NCBI RefSeq assembly: GCF_016907335.1
Contig: NZ_JAFBBT010000001.1
Location: 3,100,001-3,164,000, forward strand
DNA: 64,000 bases
Reading direction: 5' to 3'
From: Curtobacterium herbarum
GTDB taxonomy: Bacteria; Actinomycetota; Actinomycetes; Actinomycetales; Microbacteriaceae
Both the position numbers and the translations under genes were made by a program. The notes beneath the pieces are model-generated. The model ran no database searches and was not told the DNA's origin. It saw only the letters and a program-made list of their open reading frames with translations. Each line of letters begins with the position of its first letter. Position 1 is the stretch's first letter. Of this stretch, positions 1 to 9,222 are shown one piece after another.

Positions 1-351
1 CTCCACCGAAGTGACGAACACGGTCGCCAGGCTCGCCACCGCCAGGAGGACCAGGCCGACGAGCATCGTGCGACGACGTCCGACCCGGTCGGCGACCGCA
101 CCGAAGAGCAGCATCAGACCGCCGAAGGCCACCGAGTAGGCACCGGACACCCACTGCAGCGCGGACGTCGTGGCGGTCAGGTCGCGGGCGATGGTGGGGA
201 GGGCGACGGTGAGGACCGAGTTGTCGAGCATCTCGAACAGGAACACCGCGGACAGCCCGGCGAGTGGCAGCCAGGCGTCACGGAGTCCAGCGGATGGCGA
301 GCCCGTCGTGGTCGCCAGTGAGGTTCGTACTGATGAGGTTCGTCCGTGCAC
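1..351 (-). CDS. MFS transporter, N-terminal part (cut by window start)
   Basis: Only the first 117 codons lie in the window; the rest runs off the left end. It is a proton-driven drug or metabolite exporter of the major facilitator superfamily, probably the DHA2 type. Visible features are TM1 with FEMLDNSVLTVALPTIARDL (the LDxTVVNVALP-type motif of DHA2 pumps), a second helix, and motif A as GAVADRVGRRR between TM2 and TM3. The start is GTG at 351, chosen because AAGGAG stands 7 bases upstream; about 20 polar residues precede TM1. Substrate cannot be told. Confidence 0.8.
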   Translation of the reverse strand, partial: MHGRTSSVRTSLATTTGSPSAGLRDAWLPLAGLSAVFLFEMLDNSVLTVALPTIARDLTATTSALQWVSGAYSVAFGGLMLLFGAVADRVGRRRTMLVGLVLLAVASLATVFVTSVE

Positions 352-469
352 GGGCGCACTCCTTCGATGAAGAAGTGGCGACTCCCGTGAGACGCGTACG
401 CGGTTCCGCCTGCCGGAGCAGCGCGGGTTTTTTCCCTCTGCGTCGAACCCTAACCCATACGGTGTCGTC

Positions 470-1594
470 ATGGCTGCTGTCCCCGCGTCCGACGGACCGT
501 CCCTGCACGCGTTCGACCACGTCGTCATCGGCGCCGGGATCGTCGGCGCCGCCACCGCCCGGTCGTTGGCCGCCCGCGGCGAGCGCGTCCTGCTGCTCGA
601 ACAGCACGACCGCGGGCACGTGCACGGCTCCTCCCACGGGGGCAGCCGGATCTTCCGGATGGGCTACCCGGACGCCGACTACGTCGACCTGACGCTGCGG
701 GCCTGGGACGCGTGGGCTGCGCTCGAGGTCGCGTCCGGTAGGACCCTGCTCGACCACACCGGCGCCGTGGACCACGGTCGCCCCGAGGTGGTCGACGCGA
801 TCGCCGCCGCACTCGACACCGCGGGGATCGCCACGGAGCGCCTGACCCCGGCCGAGGCCGCCGCCCGCTGGCCCGGCATCGCCTTCGAGGGGCACGTCCT
901 GGCGCACGCGACCGCCGGCCGGATCCGTGCCGCGGACGCCCTGGAGGCGCTGCTCGACCTGGCAGCATCGGCCGGCGCCGACCTGCGCTTCGGTGCGCGG
1001 GTGACGGCGGTGCAGGACGACGGCGACACCGTGATGCTGACGCTCGCGGACGGCACGACGGTCCGCACCGGCGGTGTCGTCGCGGCCGTCGGTGCCTGGG
1101 CCCCCACGCTGGTGGGTGGGCTGCTCGCCGGGCGTGGGGCGAGCCTCCCGGCCATCCGCGTCACCCAGGAGCAACCCGCCCACTTCCCCAGCCACCTGCC
1201 GGACGAGGCGTGGCCGTCGTTCGTGCACCACCCGGCCGACGGCGGCGGTGTCTACGGGCTGCTGACGCCGGGCGAGGGCGTCAAGGTCGGGTTCCACGGC
1301 ACCGGGCCGGTCGTCGACCCGGACGACCGCGACCGGACGCCCGACGCGGCCGAGGTTGCGCGGCTGCAGGCGTACGTCGAGCGGTTCGTGCCGGGCGTGG
1401 ACGCGTCGCAACCGACGCTGATCAGCTGCCTGTACGACAACTCCCCCGACGAGGACTTCGTGCTCGACCGGCGTGGGCCGGTGACCGTCGCGACCGGGTC
1501 GTCGGGGCACGGGTTCAAGTTCGCGCCGCTCGTCGGGGAGATGCTGGCGGACCTCGCCACGGGCGGCGAGCCGCACCCGCGCTTCGCCCTCTGA
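470..1594 (+). CDS. FAD-dependent sarcosine / N-methyl amino acid oxidase
   Basis: 374 aa flavoprotein of the monomeric sarcosine oxidase / N-methyltryptophan oxidase family, which oxidatively demethylates secondary amino acids and releases formaldehyde and H2O2. The FAD-binding GAGIVG lies at residues 21-26. SCLYDNSPDEDF near the C-terminus matches the family site where Cys (here Cys320) carries the covalent 8-alpha-S-cysteinyl FAD, followed by the usual TGSSGHGFKFAP. Length is near the family's 370-390 aa. No Shine-Dalgarno; TACGGT (458-463) sits 6 nt before ATG, so the mRNA may be leaderless. The next gene follows after 26 bp. The exact substrate is not decided by the sequence. Confidence 0.85.
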   Translation: MAAVPASDGPSLHAFDHVVIGAGIVGAATARSLAARGERVLLLEQHDRGHVHGSSHGGSRIFRMGYPDADYVDLTLRAWDAWAALEVASGRTLLDHTGAVDHGRPEVVDAIAAALDTAGIATERLTPAEAAARWPGIAFEGHVLAHATAGRIRAADALEALLDLAASAGADLRFGARVTAVQDDGDTVMLTLADGTTVRTGGVVAAVGAWAPTLVGGLLAGRGASLPAIRVTQEQPAHFPSHLPDEAWPSFVHHPADGGGVYGLLTPGEGVKVGFHGTGPVVDPDDRDRTPDAAEVARLQAYVERFVPGVDASQPTLISCLYDNSPDEDFVLDRRGPVTVATGSSGHGFKFAPLVGEMLADLATGGEPHPRFAL

Positions 1595-1620
1595 CCCCGG
1601 CTCGCCAGTAGCGTGTGCGG

Positions 1621-2718
1621 ATGCGCGTCGTCATCGCACCGGACTCGTTCAAGGGGACCGCGTCGGCGGCCGAGGTCGCCGAGGCGGTCGCGAGCGGCTG
1701 GCTCGGTGAACGGCCGGACGACGACCTCGTCCTGCTGCCGATGGCGGACGGCGGCGAGGGCACCCTCGACGCCGTGGCCGCCGCGGTACCGGGCAGCGAA
1801 CGGGTCCCGGTGACCGTGACGGGACCCGACGACCGGCCCGTCGAGACCGCCTGGCTGCGGCTGCCGGACGGCCGCGCCCTGGTCGAGCTCGCGGCGACGA
1901 GTGGCCTGACGCTCCTCGACGACCTCCGCCCGGACACGGCGCACACAACCGGGTTCGGGCAGGCGATCGCCGCGGCCCTCGACGCCGGCGCGACCGGGCT
2001 GCTCCTCGGGATCGGCGGCAGCGCCTCGACCGACGGCGGCGTCGGCGCACTGCAGGCGCTGGGCCTCGCGCTCGGGACGGCGGTGCCGGCGGGCGTGACC
2101 GGCGCTGCGGTGCTCGACCACGTGCCTCCCGTCGACGCGAGCACGCTCCGGGCCCTGCCACCGCTGGAGGCCGTGGTGCTGACCGACGTCACCTCGCCGC
2201 TCCTCGGTCCGGCGGGTGCCGCCGCCGTGTTCGGACCGCAGAAGGGCGTGACGCCCGACCGTGTCCCCGTGCACGAGGATCGGCTCACCCGCTGGGCCGC
2301 GTGCTTCCCCGACGTCGACCCGACCACACCGGGCGCCGGAGCCGCGGGCGGGACGGGCTTCGGACTCCTCGCCTGGGGTGCCGTCCTGGCGAGCGGCGCC
2401 ACGACCGTCGCCGACGCGATCGGGCTGCCGGACGCCGTCGCCGGGGCCGACCTGGTGGTCACCGGCGAGGGCTGCTTCGACCTGCAGAGCGCCGCCGGCA
2501 AGGCGCCGACCGTGGTCCGGGCGCTCGCCGAGGCGCGCGGGATCCCCACGGCACTGGTCGCGGGGGTGGTGGAGGCGTCGGTCGACGGGTTCGCGCTGGC
2601 GGCCTCGCTCACGGTCATCGCGACGCAGACCACGGGCGAGCCCGACGACGCCCTCCGGGACCCGCTGCGCTTCGCCCGGATCGCGGGTGCCCGGTTCGCC
2701 CGCGCGCAGGACGCCTGA
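1621..2718 (+). CDS. glycerate kinase
   Basis: 365 aa enzyme of the GarK/GlxK glycerate kinase family, phosphorylating D-glycerate with ATP and feeding glycerate into glycolysis. The N-terminal [15 protein letters not shown], the [11 protein letters not shown] segment, [11 protein letters not shown] and the late [17 protein letters not shown] are family blocks in the expected order and at normal length. ATG 1621 is preferred over GTG 1615 because family members begin [16 protein letters not shown] (1609-1614) ends 6 nt before ATG, again a leaderless arrangement with no ribosome binding site. The product of one-carbon or glyoxylate metabolism would be the substrate, which fits loosely with the upstream oxidase. 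Confidence 0.92.
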   Translation: MRVVIAPDSFKGTASAAEVAEAVASGWLGERPDDDLVLLPMADGGEGTLDAVAAAVPGSERVPVTVTGPDDRPVETAWLRLPDGRALVELAATSGLTLLDDLRPDTAHTTGFGQAIAAALDAGATGLLLGIGGSASTDGGVGALQALGLALGTAVPAGVTGAAVLDHVPPVDASTLRALPPLEAVVLTDVTSPLLGPAGAAAVFGPQKGVTPDRVPVHEDRLTRWAACFPDVDPTTPGAGAAGGTGFGLLAWGAVLASGATTVADAIGLPDAVAGADLVVTGEGCFDLQSAAGKAPTVVRALAEARGIPTALVAGVVEASVDGFALAASLTVIATQTTGEPDDALRDPLRFARIAGARFARAQDA

Positions 2719-2740
2719 CCGGCGGCACACGGCGCCCCCG

Positions 2741-2792
2741 ACCGGCAGCACGACGCGCGCCACCGGCAGCACGCGCGGCACCACCGGCAGCA
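2741..2792. repeat. short direct repeats ACCGGCAGCA
   Basis: Three exact copies of ACCGGCAGCA at 2741, 2762 and 2783 (21 bp period), with a degenerate copy at 2718, fill the gap after the glycerate kinase stop. No hairpin of note and no gene is seen in this gap. Confidence 0.6.
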
Positions 2793-2915
2793 TGCCACGC
2801 GCCCCCGGGCAACCCGAGGGGTGCCCCATCCGTACCTGTCACCTGTCGCGCAACGGGAGCAGGATCGTGGGCGGGCCGCACCCGGCCCGACATCCCCCAC
2901 CCCACGAGGAGACCC

Positions 2916-3962
2916 TTGCGCACCGTCAACGCGTACGCGGCACCGTCCGCGACCGAACCGCTCGTCAAGACCACCATCGAGCGCCGCGACCTCCTGCCGG
3001 GCGACGTCATGATCGACATCGCCTACGCCGGCATCTGCCACTCCGACATCCACACCGTCCGCGGCGAGTGGGGCCCCATCCAGTACCCGCAGGTCGTCGG
3101 CCACGAGATCGTCGGCCACGTCACCGAGGTCGGCTCCGACGTCACGAAGTACGCCGTCGGCGACCTGGTCGGCGTCGGCTGCATGGTCAACTCCTGTGGC
3201 GAGTGCGAGCAGTGCCTCGCCGGCCAGGAGCAGTACTGCCTGAAGGGCAACATCGGCACCTACGCCAGCGTCGACCCCGCCGACGGCACCGTCACCCAGG
3301 GTGGCTACTCGCAGGCCGTCGTCGTGGACCAGGACTTCGTCCTCCGCGTGCCCGAGTCGCTCGACATCGAGAAGGTCGCCCCGCTGCTCTGCGCCGGCAT
3401 CACGCTGTACTCGCCGCTGCACCACTGGAAGGCCGGCCCCGGCATGCAGGTCGCGATCGTCGGCCTCGGCGGCCTCGGTCACATGGGCGTGAAGATCGCC
3501 GCGGCGCTCGGCGCCGAGGTCACCGTCCTGTCGCAGACCACCTCGAAGCAGGAGGACTCGCTCCGCTTCGGCGCGACGGCCCACTACGCGACGAAGGACG
3601 CCGAGACGTTCGAGAAGCTCGCGAACTCGTTCGACCTCATCATCAACACGGTGTCGGCCAAGGTCGACATGGGCGCCTACCTCAACCTCCTCAAGGTCGA
3701 CGGCACCATGGTCAACGTCGGTGCGCCGTCCGAGCCCCTCGAGGTCCCGGCCTTCGCCCTGATCCCGGGTCGCCGCAGCTGGGCGGGTTCCGCGATCGGC
3801 GGCATCCAGGAGACCCAGGAGATGCTCGACTTCTGCGCCGAGCACGGCATCCTGCCGGAGACCGAGCTCATCAGCGCCGACCAGGTGAACGAGGCCTACG
3901 AGCGCGTCCTCGCCTCGGACGTCCGCTACCGCTTCGTCATCGACGCCGCGACGCTGGCGTAA
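2916..3962 (+). CDS. zinc-dependent alcohol/aldehyde dehydrogenase (AdhC/YahK type)
   Basis: 348 aa medium-chain dehydrogenase of the cinnamyl-alcohol-dehydrogenase-like group, usually NADP-linked aldehyde reductases. Catalytic zinc ligands are Cys41 (GICHSD) and His63-Glu64 (VGHE); structural zinc ligands are Cys94, Cys97, Cys100 and Cys108 with the normal CX2CX2CX7C spacing. The Rossmann motif is [10 protein letters not shown]. The start is TTG 2916: AGGAG lies 5 bases upstream, and the protein from there ([15 protein letters not shown]) aligns with family N-termini, whereas upstream in-frame sequence is repeat-rich noncoding DNA. A 50-bp palindrome follows the gene and should end transcription. 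Confidence 0.9.
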   Translation: MRTVNAYAAPSATEPLVKTTIERRDLLPGDVMIDIAYAGICHSDIHTVRGEWGPIQYPQVVGHEIVGHVTEVGSDVTKYAVGDLVGVGCMVNSCGECEQCLAGQEQYCLKGNIGTYASVDPADGTVTQGGYSQAVVVDQDFVLRVPESLDIEKVAPLLCAGITLYSPLHHWKAGPGMQVAIVGLGGLGHMGVKIAAALGAEVTVLSQTTSKQEDSLRFGATAHYATKDAETFEKLANSFDLIINTVSAKVDMGAYLNLLKVDGTMVNVGAPSEPLEVPAFALIPGRRSWAGSAIGGIQETQEMLDFCAEHGILPETELISADQVNEAYERVLASDVRYRFVIDAATLA

Positions 3963-4006
3963 CGACCCGCGTCGCCGACGTCACGCACGTCGGCAGCCGG
4001 TCCACT

Positions 4007-4056
4007 CCACGAACGGGAGGCCCGTCACCAGCTGGTGACGGGCCTCCCGTTCGTGG
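4007..4056. terminator. 50-bp perfect palindrome, terminator-like
   Basis: Both 25-base arms pair perfectly around CAG|CTG; the arm contains ACGGGAGGCCCGT, shared with five other palindromes in this window. It lies 45 bp after the alcohol dehydrogenase stop. There is no U-tract. Confidence 0.7.
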
Positions 4057-4207
4057 TCCACCCGTTGGGACGCCTTGTCCCCCGATCCGGCCGCGAACCT
4101 GGCCGCGACCTCGACATCCGCGTGGGACGGTCCGCGGAACGCCGTCCCGGAGGCGGCGGGCGGCGGCGGGGCTCGCGCGACGATCCGGAGCGAGAGATGG
4201 TGGAGTC

Positions 4208-5170
4208 ATGACGAACCCGGAGAACTCGGCACCGAACGGCGCCATCGTCGCCGTGTCGGGCACCGACACCGGCGGCGCCGTCCAGGACCTCGCCGGCATG
4301 TACGCGGGACGGACGTGGTACTCCTCGCCCGTCGACCACGACTACTGGTACAAGTACGTCGGCGTCGGCGACGACCGCATGAGCATCCGCCGCTCGCAGA
4401 TGCACGGGTACCTGCGCGGCGACGTGGCCGTCGAGGGCGAGGTCGTCGTCCAGTGGCTCGACGCCGGCCGGGCCCGGGTCGACGTCGGCCACGACGAGGT
4501 GCGGATGGCGCCGGGCGTCCCGACGATGTTCCCCCTCGGGCGACGGTTCGAGATGGAGTACGAGAACTGGGACCAGCGGCTGGTGCACCTGGACCGCGAC
4601 CTGGTCCTGGACGTCGCGCGCGAGCGGTACATCGTCGACGGCACGCTCGCGTTCGACCGGTCCACACCGCCGAGTGCCGCGGCCGTCGGAACCTGGCGCG
4701 GGTCCGTCGCCGGTGCCGTCCGCGCCCTCCGGACCCAGGGGCAGCAGTCCCTCGCCTGGCACGAGGCGCAGCGTGACGTCGTCCGCTCCCTGTTCGGGCT
4801 GTACCGGCTGCAGGCCGAGGTCCAGCCGGAGGGCTTCGGCGAGCGCCGCAACACCCGCCTGCGGACGGCCGTCGAGTTCCTGCACGAGCACGCCGGCGAG
4901 CCGTTGACCGTGACGGACATCGCCCGGGCGGCGGACCTCAGCGTCCGTGCGCTGCAGGAGTCGTTCCAACGGACGCTCGACCGCACGCCGATGAACTACC
5001 TGCGCGAGGTGCGGCTGCGCCAGGTGCGGTCCGACCTGCTGGCGGCGGAACCGGGGACCACCTCGGTGGCGGAGGTCGCCTCACGGTGGGGCTTCTCGCA
5101 CATGGGCCGGTTCTCCGGCGAGTACCTGCGGCGCTTCGGGGAGTACCCGCGCCGGACGCTGCGCCAGTAG
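4208..5170 (+). CDS. AraC family transcriptional regulator
   Basis: 320 aa. The N-terminal two thirds is an effector-sensing domain resembling AraC-type ligand-binding folds (YLRGDVAVEGEVVVQWLDAGRARVDVGHDEVRMAPG suggests a cupin-like strand set). The C-terminal ~95 residues hold two helix-turn-helix motifs: EPLTVTDIARAADLSVRALQESFQ and SVAEVASRWGFSHMGRFSGEYLRRFGEYP, the canonical AraC signature. ATG 4208 is preceded by GGTGGAG at close spacing. It is a single gene flanked by a palindrome and by a convergent cluster; the target is unknown, the adjacent dehydrogenase being one guess. Confidence 0.88.
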   Translation: MTNPENSAPNGAIVAVSGTDTGGAVQDLAGMYAGRTWYSSPVDHDYWYKYVGVGDDRMSIRRSQMHGYLRGDVAVEGEVVVQWLDAGRARVDVGHDEVRMAPGVPTMFPLGRRFEMEYENWDQRLVHLDRDLVLDVARERYIVDGTLAFDRSTPPSAAAVGTWRGSVAGAVRALRTQGQQSLAWHEAQRDVVRSLFGLYRLQAEVQPEGFGERRNTRLRTAVEFLHEHAGEPLTVTDIARAADLSVRALQESFQRTLDRTPMNYLREVRLRQVRSDLLAAEPGTTSVAEVASRWGFSHMGRFSGEYLRRFGEYPRRTLRQ

Positions 5171-5203
5171 CGGCGACGGCCGCTGCGAGCGCGGCGACCG
5201 CGC

Positions 5204-6628
5204 TCAGCCGACCTCGTCGCCCGTCGGCAGGGCGGTGCACCAGTCGATCGCCGTGCCGGCCAGGGACGCCTCGAGCGCGCCCGACGTGGCGTCGACCACC
5301 GTGACGAGTGCGCCGTCGGCGGAGCGCGTCGCGAGCGCGACGAACTGGCCGTTCGGCGACGGGCAGACGGCGGTGACGCTGGCGTCGTCGGGGATGGTCA
5401 CCGCCAGCCGGGAGGCCCGTGACCCGTCCACCCGCACGATGCGGGCCGCCAGGGTGCCGTCCGCGCGGGTCGAGCCGACGAGTCGCAGGTACTGCCCCTC
5501 GGCGAGCGGGGCGATGCGCCCGAGGTAGGGCTGGTCGGTGCTCGCGGCCGGGGTGGGCAGCGCGGTCCGGCGGCCGTTCGTCAGGTCGAGCTGCACGATG
5601 CCGGTGCCGGTCTCGACGACGGCGGTCGTGCCGGAGTCGACGAACCCGTGCAGGTACGTCGCGGAGCCGAGTCGGACGGCCTTGCTCCGGCCGCCCATGT
5701 CGACGAGCACCAGGTCGTCGGTGCCGGTCCGGACCAGGGCGCTCTCGGTGCGCGGCACGTAGGCCCACTGGGCGACCGGGAGCGGTGTCGCGCCGATCGC
5801 CGGCTTGCCGTCCGCCCCGACCGGCTCCGGCTGGTGCGTCCCGGTCAGGTCGACGTCGTACAGACCGACGTCCTCGGAGCGGCCGGACGAGGTGTCGGCG
5901 TAGACGAACCCGAACGAGGCGCCGTCGTCGGCGGCGTGCAGGGCCTTCGCCGTGCCGACCGCGCTCGGCATCGACAGGCGTTCGACCGGGACCTCGGGGT
6001 CCTGCACCCCGCCGGCGAGCGGCACGATGTCGATCGCCGAGTGGCCCGACGAGTCGTTCCGGAGCACGACCAGGGAGCGGGCGAGGACCGCGTACTCGGC
6101 GATGCCCGACGCGCGGTACACGGTCCGGGTGCCGGCGGCGCCGAGGTCCCGACGGACGATCCGGTCGGCTGCACCGTTCCGCCCCGGGACCACGGCGAGG
6201 ACGTCGGTGCTGCCGGTCCGGATCGTGGTCCGGAGCTCCGACGCGGCCGCCTGCCCCGGAGCGCGGACGCCACGGAGGGTCAGTGTGTAGTCGCGGTCGT
6301 AGCCGAGCGGGCCGGCGAACTCGACGGCGACGGTGTTGCCGCTCGAGGTGACCGAGAACGCGGCCGCGGGGCTGACCCGCACCGCGGAGGCCGGGACGCG
6401 CTGCACGGCCTGGTTCGCGGTGAGGATGACACGCTGCGCCGGCCGGGTGACCAGGTCGCTGGCGTCGTAGGACACCGACCGCAGCCGGGGGCCCTGCTGC
6501 GACCCGGCCACGGCGGCGAGCGCGGCGACGACGGCCAGGACGACCACGACGGCCGTGAAGCGTCGGCGGAAGCGGTGGGTGACCGGGCGCCGCGGGCGGA
6601 CCGCACCCCGCTCGGTGTCAGTACTCAT
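5204..6628 (-). CDS. membrane-anchored propeller-like protein, function unknown
   Basis: 474 aa. A basic N-terminus and one TM segment (about residues 27-47) are followed by an Ig-like stretch (YDRDYTLTLRGVRAP, typical of bacterial Ig-like folds) and then repeated beta-rich blades of about 45 residues, e.g. AVCPSPNGQFVALATRS, suggesting a beta-propeller outside the membrane. No catalytic motif seen. Its ATG overlaps the stop of the TIGR03943 gene by 11 bp, which itself overlaps the permease gene, so it is translated as the third member of that set. I do not recognise a named family; a role with the permease pair is inference from the overlap only. Confidence 0.75.
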   Translation of the reverse strand: MSTDTERGAVRPRRPVTHRFRRRFTAVVVVLAVVAALAAVAGSQQGPRLRSVSYDASDLVTRPAQRVILTANQAVQRVPASAVRVSPAAAFSVTSSGNTVAVEFAGPLGYDRDYTLTLRGVRAPGQAAASELRTTIRTGSTDVLAVVPGRNGAADRIVRRDLGAAGTRTVYRASGIAEYAVLARSLVVLRNDSSGHSAIDIVPLAGGVQDPEVPVERLSMPSAVGTAKALHAADDGASFGFVYADTSSGRSEDVGLYDVDLTGTHQPEPVGADGKPAIGATPLPVAQWAYVPRTESALVRTGTDDLVLVDMGGRSKAVRLGSATYLHGFVDSGTTAVVETGTGIVQLDLTNGRRTALPTPAASTDQPYLGRIAPLAEGQYLRLVGSTRADGTLAARIVRVDGSRASRLAVTIPDDASVTAVCPSPNGQFVALATRSADGALVTVVDATSGALEASLAGTAIDWCTALPTGDEVG

Positions 6629-7472
6629 ACGGGTCCGAGGGCTGGCTGACCCGGGTGACGGTCGCCGCGCGGATGACCAGGCGTGCGTCGGAGGCGGTGT
6701 CCGGGTTCGCGGCGAGGGCACCCTCGACCCGGACCCACTGGTTCTCCGGCGGCAGCGTGCCGTCGGTCGTGACCCCGATGCCGACCGGCTGGGCGTCCAC
6801 CGCGCAGCAACTGACGACGAAGCGGGTCAGGGTGAACGTGCCGTCCGACCCGGGCACGACGAACCCGGTGAGGGTGAGCTTGCGGCCGACGAGCGCCGTC
6901 GTGTCGGTGCTCTGCCGGATGAGCGCTGCCCAGTCCTTCACGCCGTAGCCGGACGTGTCCACCGACTCGCTGCCGAGGAGCGACACCGGCGCACCGGCAC
7001 CCGTCGCGTCGGACAGTGACGCGGACCCGACGCTCCGCTGCTGGGCGGTCCGGGCGGACAGGGTCGTCGGGGGCAGGACGAGCATCGCGACGACGGTGCC
7101 GATCGTGACGAGCGCCGCGACGGAGCCGAGGACGACGTGCAGGAGGCGACCACCGCCTCCCGGCCGGGGTTCCGGGTCACCGTTGTGGGCGTGGCTGCCG
7201 TGGCGGGCGACGACGACGAGCCCGGCGACCGAGGCGGGCACCGCGACGGCGGCGAGGACCAGCGTGAACACGGCGTAGCGGGGGTTGATGTAGAGGTCGA
7301 GGTGGTCGGCGAGCCCGAGCCACAGGGTGCCGAGGGCGACGGCCAGGACGGAGCCGAGGCCGAGCAGGGCGCGGCGCGCGGCGGTGCGGTCGGCGCGGCC
7401 GGCGGTGCTGCCGGCTCCGTGGCCGTGCCCGTGGTCGTCGTGCTCGATCGGGTTCTGCTCAGACGAGGACAT
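6618..7472 (-). CDS. TIGR03943 / DUF1980 membrane protein (YcgQ-like permease partner)
   Basis: 284 aa. His-rich N-terminus (HDDHGHGHG), TM segments near residues 35-53, 64-87 and 110-132, then a soluble C-terminal domain with the family's conserved RFVVSCCAVDAQPVG (Cys222-Cys223) and WVRVEGALA. Members are encoded beside DUF318 permeases and are thought to form a transport unit; here the ATG lies 14 bp inside the permease gene and its own stop overlaps the next start, so the three are translationally coupled. The His cluster and paired Cys would suit metal binding, but no substrate is demonstrated for this family as far as I know. Confidence 0.88.
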   Translation of the reverse strand: MSSSEQNPIEHDDHGHGHGAGSTAGRADRTAARRALLGLGSVLAVALGTLWLGLADHLDLYINPRYAVFTLVLAAVAVPASVAGLVVVARHGSHAHNGDPEPRPGGGGRLLHVVLGSVAALVTIGTVVAMLVLPPTTLSARTAQQRSVGSASLSDATGAGAPVSLLGSESVDTSGYGVKDWAALIRQSTDTTALVGRKLTLTGFVVPGSDGTFTLTRFVVSCCAVDAQPVGIGVTTDGTLPPENQWVRVEGALAANPDTASDARLVIRAATVTRVSQPSDPYEY

Positions 7473-8478
7473 TCATCACCAATCCGACGGTCGCGGCGAA
7501 CAGGACGCAGACGACGGCGAGCAGCACCAGGAAGCGTGCGCGGAACGTCGTGCGGAGCAGGGCGATCATCTTCACGTCGATGATCGGCCCGATGATCAGG
7601 AACGCGGTGATCGACCCCGGCAGGAACGTCGACGCGAAGGACAGCGCGAAGAACGCGTCCACGTTCGAGCAGAGCGACACCGTCATCGCCAGGAGCATCA
7701 TCGCGACGACCGACAGCACCGGGTTCGACCCGACCGCGACGAGGGCGCTCCGCGGCACCGCGACCTGGATCGCGGCGGCCAGGCCGGCGCCGACGAACAG
7801 CGCCGGCATCATCGTCGCGGTCTCGCCGCCGAAGTGCGACGCGCTCTCCCGCCACTTGTCGCGGACCGGCGGGGCGCCGACGGCTGCGCGGCAGCGGGCC
7901 TCGAACGCGGGCAGGAGCAGGTCGGCCGGACGACGGTGCGCGTCGACGATCCAGCCGACCAGGTTCGCGACGACGAAGCCGCCGACGATGCGGGCGGGCA
8001 GGATCCACCCGGACCAGCCGAAGGCCTGCGCGGTGCTGATGATGACGAGCGGGTTGAGGATCGGTGCGGCGACGAGGAACGTGACCGCCTCGGCCGGGGT
8101 GAACCCGCGGAGCATGAGCCCGCGGGCGAGCGGGACGTTGCCGCACTCGCAGACCGGGAACAGCATGCCGATGAGCGAGATGACCGCGCGCCGGGGCATC
8201 GGTCTGGTCGGCAGGATCCGCTCGAGGACGCCGTGCGGCACCCAGACCTCGACGACGATCGACAGCACGATGCCCAGGACCACGAACGGCAGCGACTCGA
8301 CGACGACGCTGATCGCGAGCGTCAGGAAGTCCTGCACCACGTCGGGCAGGCCCGCGGTCCCGACGGCCGGCGAGAGCACGCGGACGGCGAGGAGCGCCAC
8401 GACGGCGGCGAGGACCAGACCGGGGCCGGTCAGGCTGCGCGGGCGCGTCGCGACGGGGCGGGCGGGGGTGCTCGTCAC
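7459..8478 (-). CDS. DUF318 (ArsP/YraQ-type) permease
   Basis: 339 aa, about eight TM helices. Family blocks are present: FPVCECGNVPLARGLMLRG, FLVAAPILNPLVI and SLCSNVDAFFA in the second half. Related proteins export organoarsenicals (ArsP) or are of unknown function. GTG 8478 is taken as start: TATCCT (8485-8490 on the reverse strand) is 6 nt upstream and no Shine-Dalgarno exists. First gene of the overlapping permease, TIGR03943, propeller set. No ars-type regulator is adjacent, so arsenic is not supported by context. Confidence 0.88.
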   Translation of the reverse strand: MTSTPARPVATRPRSLTGPGLVLAAVVALLAVRVLSPAVGTAGLPDVVQDFLTLAISVVVESLPFVVLGIVLSIVVEVWVPHGVLERILPTRPMPRRAVISLIGMLFPVCECGNVPLARGLMLRGFTPAEAVTFLVAAPILNPLVIISTAQAFGWSGWILPARIVGGFVVANLVGWIVDAHRRPADLLLPAFEARCRAAVGAPPVRDKWRESASHFGGETATMMPALFVGAGLAAAIQVAVPRSALVAVGSNPVLSVVAMMLLAMTVSLCSNVDAFFALSFASTFLPGSITAFLIIGPIIDVKMIALLRTTFRARFLVLLAVVCVLFAATVGLVMNVLV

Positions 8479-8553
8479 CGGGACAGGATAGAGCCCGTCC
8501 GGGGCGTCGACCTGGAGGCTCGTCCCAGGCCCGGCAGACCGCTGCGGGTCCGG

Positions 8554-9132
8554 TCAGGACCGGGCGACCCCGTCGACGTGGCGCTCGAGGACGTCGATCG
8601 CCCAGTCCCCCGATTCCCCGGGTGCGAGCCGGGCAACGTGCATCGCGAGCCCGTCGAGGAGGGCGTGCAGCCGGCAGGCCTCGTACTCGCGGTCTGCCTC
8701 GGGCACCCCGAGCACCTCGAGCACCCGCTCACACCACCGGCGCACGTCGTCGACGACCCGGTCGAGCGTCGGCCGGAGCTCGGCGTCCGTCAGCGCGGCG
8801 TTGCCCAGGGCCAGGTACACGTCGAGCTCGACCACCCGCTCGTCGTCGAGGGGCAGCAGTTCGACGAGGACCCGCCGCACCCACTCGCGCGTCGGCAGGT
8901 CGCCCGGGATCGCGTCGATGCGCTCGCGGGTCCGGTCGAACACCGAGGCGATCGCGTGCTCACGGACGCTCGCCTGGGTCGGGAATGCGTACCGGACGGT
9001 GCTCGGGGGCAGCCCGGCCTCGGCGGCGACGTTCCGGACGGACAGGGCACCGAGGCCGTCCCGGGCGAGGACCTGGCAGGCCGCCGCCGACACGGTGCGG
9101 CGGCGTTCCTCGAGGTCGATGCTGCGCGACAT
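8554..9132 (-). CDS. TetR family repressor
   Basis: 192 aa. N-terminal helix-turn-helix in residues ~10-55 (ALSVRNVAAEAGLPPSTVRYAF) with the TetR spacing; the remaining all-helical domain would bind ligand and dimerise. It is divergent from the SMR pair with 90 bp between start codons, so it most likely represses those exporters and itself. GACAAT (9139-9144, reverse) ends 6 nt before ATG, so its mRNA is probably leaderless. Inducers of such regulators are often the exported quaternary or guanidinium-like compounds; that is inference. Confidence 0.88.
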   Translation of the reverse strand: MSRSIDLEERRRTVSAAACQVLARDGLGALSVRNVAAEAGLPPSTVRYAFPTQASVREHAIASVFDRTRERIDAIPGDLPTREWVRRVLVELLPLDDERVVELDVYLALGNAALTDAELRPTLDRVVDDVRRWCERVLEVLGVPEADREYEACRLHALLDGLAMHVARLAPGESGDWAIDVLERHVDGVARS

Positions 9133-9144
9133 CCGGCAATTGTC

Positions 9145-9206
9145 GCACGACCGTACGAGTTCGTGCTAGAACTGGTCTCCGGGAAGTCGCACAGTCGTAC
9201 GACTTC
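9145..9206. promoter_or_regulatory. two TetR-operator-like inverted repeats
   Basis: GCACGA-N10-TCGTGC (9145-9166) and GAAGTCG-N10-CGACTTC (9183-9206, with an inner palindrome AGTCGTACGACT) lie between the divergent TetR and SMR genes. The first overlaps the TetR -10 region. Both share the N10 spacing and centre on GTAC-rich sequence. Confidence 0.5.
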
Positions 9207-9222
9207 GGAACGGAGGAACACC

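Noticed and set aside
1515..3845. 776-residue open frame on the - strand opposite glycerate kinase and alcohol dehydrogenase
   Set aside because: Same high-GC shadow effect; the + strand has family motifs throughout.
9133..9222. Guanidine riboswitch before the SMR genes
   Set aside because: Only 90 bp shared with a divergent promoter, no recognisable conserved riboswitch core.
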